64,000 bases of DNA from Affinundibacterium flavidum (GTDB lineage Bacteria; Pseudomonadota; Gammaproteobacteria; Burkholderiales; Burkholderiaceae_D): the NCBI RefSeq assembly GCF_014284175.1, contig NZ_JACOGA010000014.1, positions 93,162-157,161 on the forward strand, given 5' to 3'. The notes beneath the pieces were generated by a model, which saw only the letters and a list, made by a program, of their open reading frames with translations, made no database searches and had not been told where the DNA came from. Within the stretch, counting starts at the first letter, position 1; each line of letters begins with the position of its first letter. Both the position numbers and the translations under genes were made by a program. Shown here piece after piece: positions 61,830-64,000 of this stretch.

Positions 61830-62525
61830 ATGATTTCTAATTCTATCCAAGAAGCTGTTGATCAGGTGATTCGTTCCCGACGCTCATTGCGGGCATTCTT
61901 AAATACGCCAGTTGCACACGAAGATATTCAGGCTATTTTATCTATTGCGGCGCGAGCACCCTCAGGTACCAATACGCAACCTTGGAAGGTTTATGTTCTA
62001 ACGGGAAATAGTTTGCAAAATTTATCTTCGAAGATAATGGCAGTGCATAACAATCCTGATATCGCGAAGTCACATACTGAAGAGTATAAATATTACCCAG
62101 TGGAGTGGCGTAGCCCCTATATTGATCGCCGCCGTAAAGTGGGATGGGATTTGTACAGCTTACTTGGCTTAGGTCGTGACAACAAAGCCGGAATGCATGC
62201 GCAGCACGGACGAAACTATCAATTTTTTGATGCGCCAGTAGGGCTGATATTTACGATAGATCGTGTGATGGAGCAAGGATCATGGCTGGATTACGGTATG
62301 TTCTTGCAAAATATTATGCTTGCCGCTCGGGCACGTGGTCTTGATACTTGTCCGCAAGCTGCATTCACACAGTTCCATAGCATCATTTCTGAGGAGTTGG
62401 CATTGCTAGCGGAAGAAATGGTAGTGTGCGGCATGTCTATGGGATATGCGGATATGAGTAAGATAGAAAATAGCTTGCAAACAGAGCGGGCAGAGGTAAA
62501 TACGTTTGCTAAATTTTTTGATTGA
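61830..62525 (+). CDS. Nitroreductase-family flavoprotein
   Basis: A 231-residue FMN-dependent oxidoreductase. RRSLRAFLNTPVAHEDI and ARAPSGTNTQPWKVYVLTG are the N-terminal FMN-binding motifs; the end has ARARGLDTCPQAAF and VVCGMSMGYAD. It most resembles the nitrobenzoate/nitroaromatic reductase (PnbA) type, acting with NAD(P)H on nitro compounds or quinones; the true substrate is unknown. GGAG lies seven bases before the ATG. Confidence 0.88.
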   Translation: MISNSIQEAVDQVIRSRRSLRAFLNTPVAHEDIQAILSIAARAPSGTNTQPWKVYVLTGNSLQNLSSKIMAVHNNPDIAKSHTEEYKYYPVEWRSPYIDRRRKVGWDLYSLLGLGRDNKAGMHAQHGRNYQFFDAPVGLIFTIDRVMEQGSWLDYGMFLQNIMLAARARGLDTCPQAAFTQFHSIISEELALLAEEMVVCGMSMGYADMSKIENSLQTERAEVNTFAKFFD

Positions 62526-62674
62526 GCTGAGCGAATTGTTGCGATGAAGAATTGAAACCCGTGTGACCGATGTTGAAAAAGCACATTCAATATTAAAAAT
62601 TTATATCATTTATTTATTTTTGATTCGAATTCGAAGAATTTTAATGAGGAAGTAACGCTAAGTCTTTAATTCTC

Positions 62675-62702
62675 TTGCGAATTATCAATAATTTGCTACA
62701 CT
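62675..62702 (+). promoter_or_regulatory. Sigma-70 promoter of the pbpG-like gene
   Basis: TTGCGA (62675-62680) and TACACT (62697-62702) are 16 bases apart, 39 bases before the ATG. A perfect 12-bp palindrome, TTCGAATTCGAA, lies at 62624-62635, about 40 bases upstream of the -35 box. Confidence 0.6.
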
Positions 62703-62741
62703 TCGTTCCATTAGGAAATTTTTTGTCTCTAGGAGTAATAC

Positions 62742-63839
62742 ATGGTTGCACTACGCTTGAAGTCCATGGTGAAATCTATGTTGAGTTTTTCGTTAAATAA
62801 AACAGTCATATCCACACTCGCACTTGTTTCTGTCTTTGCAGTTGGTCAAGTTAGCGCCGCAAGTGACAGTCATCGCAGCAAAAAATCCAGCTCAAAAAAA
62901 TCCACTTTGGTGCATGCTAAAGCCTCGTCTAAACATGTAACTAAGCATGCCTCTAAGCATGGTAAAAAACATGTTCTCGCCGCAAAATCGCAGAAGTTAG
63001 CGAAGGGAAAACGTGGCGCGCGTCATGCGGTTGAGATTAATGAAGGCCCTAGTATTGGTGACGCAGTTGGATTGAAGAACTCCAAAGATGCTTTGTCTCT
63101 GGCCTCTAATGCAGCATTCGTCGTTGATCAGGACAGTTCAAAAGTCTTGTTTGAAAAAAATGCAGAAGTATCTTTGCCCATCGCCTCTATCACTAAGTTG
63201 ATGACTAGTCTGGTGGTAGTGGAATCCAAACTAGATTTGGATGAGGTTATCGAAATCACCAACGAAGATTTGGATAAAGAAAAAGGTACAGGATCACGTT
63301 TGACAATAGGTGCAAAACTCTCTCGTGCGGATTTGTTGCATATCGCGCTAATGAGCTCCGAAAATCGTGCTGCGTCTGCTTTGGGACGTAGTTATCCAGG
63401 TGGTTTGCCAGCGTTTGTCGCTGCAATGAATGCGAAGGCTAAACAGTTGGGTATGAACGATACTTACTACGTGGATTCTAGTGGCCTTTCAAGTAAGAAC
63501 GTCGCGAGTGCGCGTGATTTGGTTAAGTTGATTAACGCAGCTTACCAATTCCCATTGATTCGTGAATACTCTACCGATAGTCACTACGTGGTGAATCCAA
63601 AAGGTAAGCGTTTGCTGGAGTACGGTACGACTAATCATTTAGTTGAAAAATCTGATTGGAATATCGGCTTACAAAAGACGGGCTATATCGCAGAAGCTGG
63701 ACGTTGTTTAGTCATGCAGGCAATTATTGAAGGCCGTGCGGTAGTGATGGTATTCTTGGATTCTAAAGGGAAGTATTCTCGTTTAGCAGATGCTGGCCGG
63801 ATCAAGAAATGGATACAAGGCATGCGTCCACAGGCGTGA
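62742..63839 (+). CDS. D-alanyl-D-alanine endopeptidase (PbpG-like, family S11)
   Basis: A 365-residue exported penicillin-binding protein that cuts cross-links or end residues of peptidoglycan. The S11 motifs are SITK (149-152, catalytic Ser149), SEN (206-208) and KTG (312-314). A signal peptide ends near VSAAS (residue 40). Between it and the catalytic domain lies an unusual Lys/His/Ser/Ala-rich segment (about 44-96, for example KHVTKHASKHGKKH). AGGAG precedes the ATG. PbpG versus DacC-like carboxypeptidase cannot be settled by eye, but the short form without the C-terminal domain favours PbpG. Confidence 0.88.
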   Translation: MVALRLKSMVKSMLSFSLNKTVISTLALVSVFAVGQVSAASDSHRSKKSSSKKSTLVHAKASSKHVTKHASKHGKKHVLAAKSQKLAKGKRGARHAVEINEGPSIGDAVGLKNSKDALSLASNAAFVVDQDSSKVLFEKNAEVSLPIASITKLMTSLVVVESKLDLDEVIEITNEDLDKEKGTGSRLTIGAKLSRADLLHIALMSSENRAASALGRSYPGGLPAFVAAMNAKAKQLGMNDTYYVDSSGLSSKNVASARDLVKLINAAYQFPLIREYSTDSHYVVNPKGKRLLEYGTTNHLVEKSDWNIGLQKTGYIAEAGRCLVMQAIIEGRAVVMVFLDSKGKYSRLADAGRIKKWIQGMRPQA

Positions 63840-63873
63840 ACAAAGAAATTCATTCAGTTCTACTGAACTGACG

Positions 63874-64000
63874 TGTCTAGTCCTAAAATAAGTTGACAAC
63901 TAAAAGTGTTGCAAACACGCTCGATGAACCTCATTGGGCGTTTTGTTTTTGAGACTAGAGTGTGGCCGTTCGTTGTTATAGATTTGAATGGACTGTGCGA
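63874..64000 (-). mobile_element. End of an IS3-family insertion sequence
   Basis: The element enters from the right edge. Its outer end is probably the sequence TGTCTAG...TTGACA at 63874-63898, which has the TG...CA ends of IS3-family inverted repeats, just after the transposase stop at 63900. The rest lies outside the window, so the other end and the target duplication cannot be seen. Confidence 0.75.
63900..64000 (-). CDS. IS3-family transposase OrfB, C-terminal fragment
   Basis: Read on the minus strand, the frame gives about 32 residues up to TAG at 63900-63902. They include IYNNERPHSSLKNKTPNEV, the end of the DDE integrase domain of IS3-family OrfB (the E-R-P-H-S-L motif is diagnostic). 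The start and catalytic core are beyond the window edge, so intactness is unknown. The stop is two bases from the predicted inverted repeat, the usual spacing in this family. Confidence 0.88.
   Translation of the reverse strand, partial: AQSIQIYNNERPHSSLKNKTPNEVHRACLQHF

Overview
The window looks like chromosomal DNA of a motile betaproteobacterium, most likely Burkholderiales and close to Oxalobacteraceae. This is inferred from gene order and protein families; no 16S gene is present. The order hisS-yfgM-bamB-der-hfq-hflX-hflK-hflC-hisZ-purA is a familiar Burkholderiales block. Base composition is even and moderately AT-rich. No prophage, CRISPR array or rRNA operon is visible. The only mobile DNA is the tip of an IS3-type element at the right edge.

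Layout. (1) 1-10.4 kb: housekeeping operon on + for translation, outer-membrane assembly, RNA chaperone, membrane protease regulation and His/purine synthesis (hisS 3' end to purA plus a phosphoribosyltransferase). (2) 10.6-15.2 kb: tRNA-Leu(CAG) on -, then rnr, rlmB, cysE on +. (3) 15.2-20.1 kb: a block on - with lpxH, two cyclophilins, an L,D-transpeptidase and a TPR protein; the last two share a C-terminal NTF2-like domain. (4) 20.6-24.5 kb: alkA-like glycosylase, accA, tilS and a dnaQ-like exonuclease. (5) 25.0-58.3 kb: one very large flagellar and chemotaxis region: flhDC, a membrane methyltransferase, motAB, a CheZ-like protein, cheY-cheA-cheW-cheR-cheD-cheB-cheY, an HDOD protein, flhB-flhA-flhF-flhG-fliA-motCD, then flgN-flgM-flgA on - and flgBCDEFGHIJKL on +. 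(6) 58.5-64 kb: PP2C phosphatase, YdcH-like protein, DinG-type helicase, nitroreductase, PbpG-like peptidase, and the end of an IS3-family element.

How it works together. FlhDC is the expected master regulator and FliA (sigma-28) with FlgM the late switch. Four sites match the sigma-28 consensus TAAAGTTT-N11-GCCGATAA closely: one before flgM, one before flgK and, unexpectedly, two in tandem between dnaQ and flhD. The flhD pair is followed by two terminator-like hairpins before flhD, which suggests either a FliA-dependent small RNA or an attenuated flhDC leader. Two stators (MotAB, MotCD) and a nearly full chemotaxis pathway are present. Canonical cheZ is missing from its usual place after cheY, but a protein with the CheZ-type DxxxQ motif lies between motB and cheY. 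The FlhG homologue keeps the FlhF-activating DQAxxLR motif but has lost its P-loop.

Several starts were moved from the longest reading frame to the start supported by a ribosome binding site or by family length; these choices are stated per gene. All functional calls come from reading motifs by eye, without database searches.
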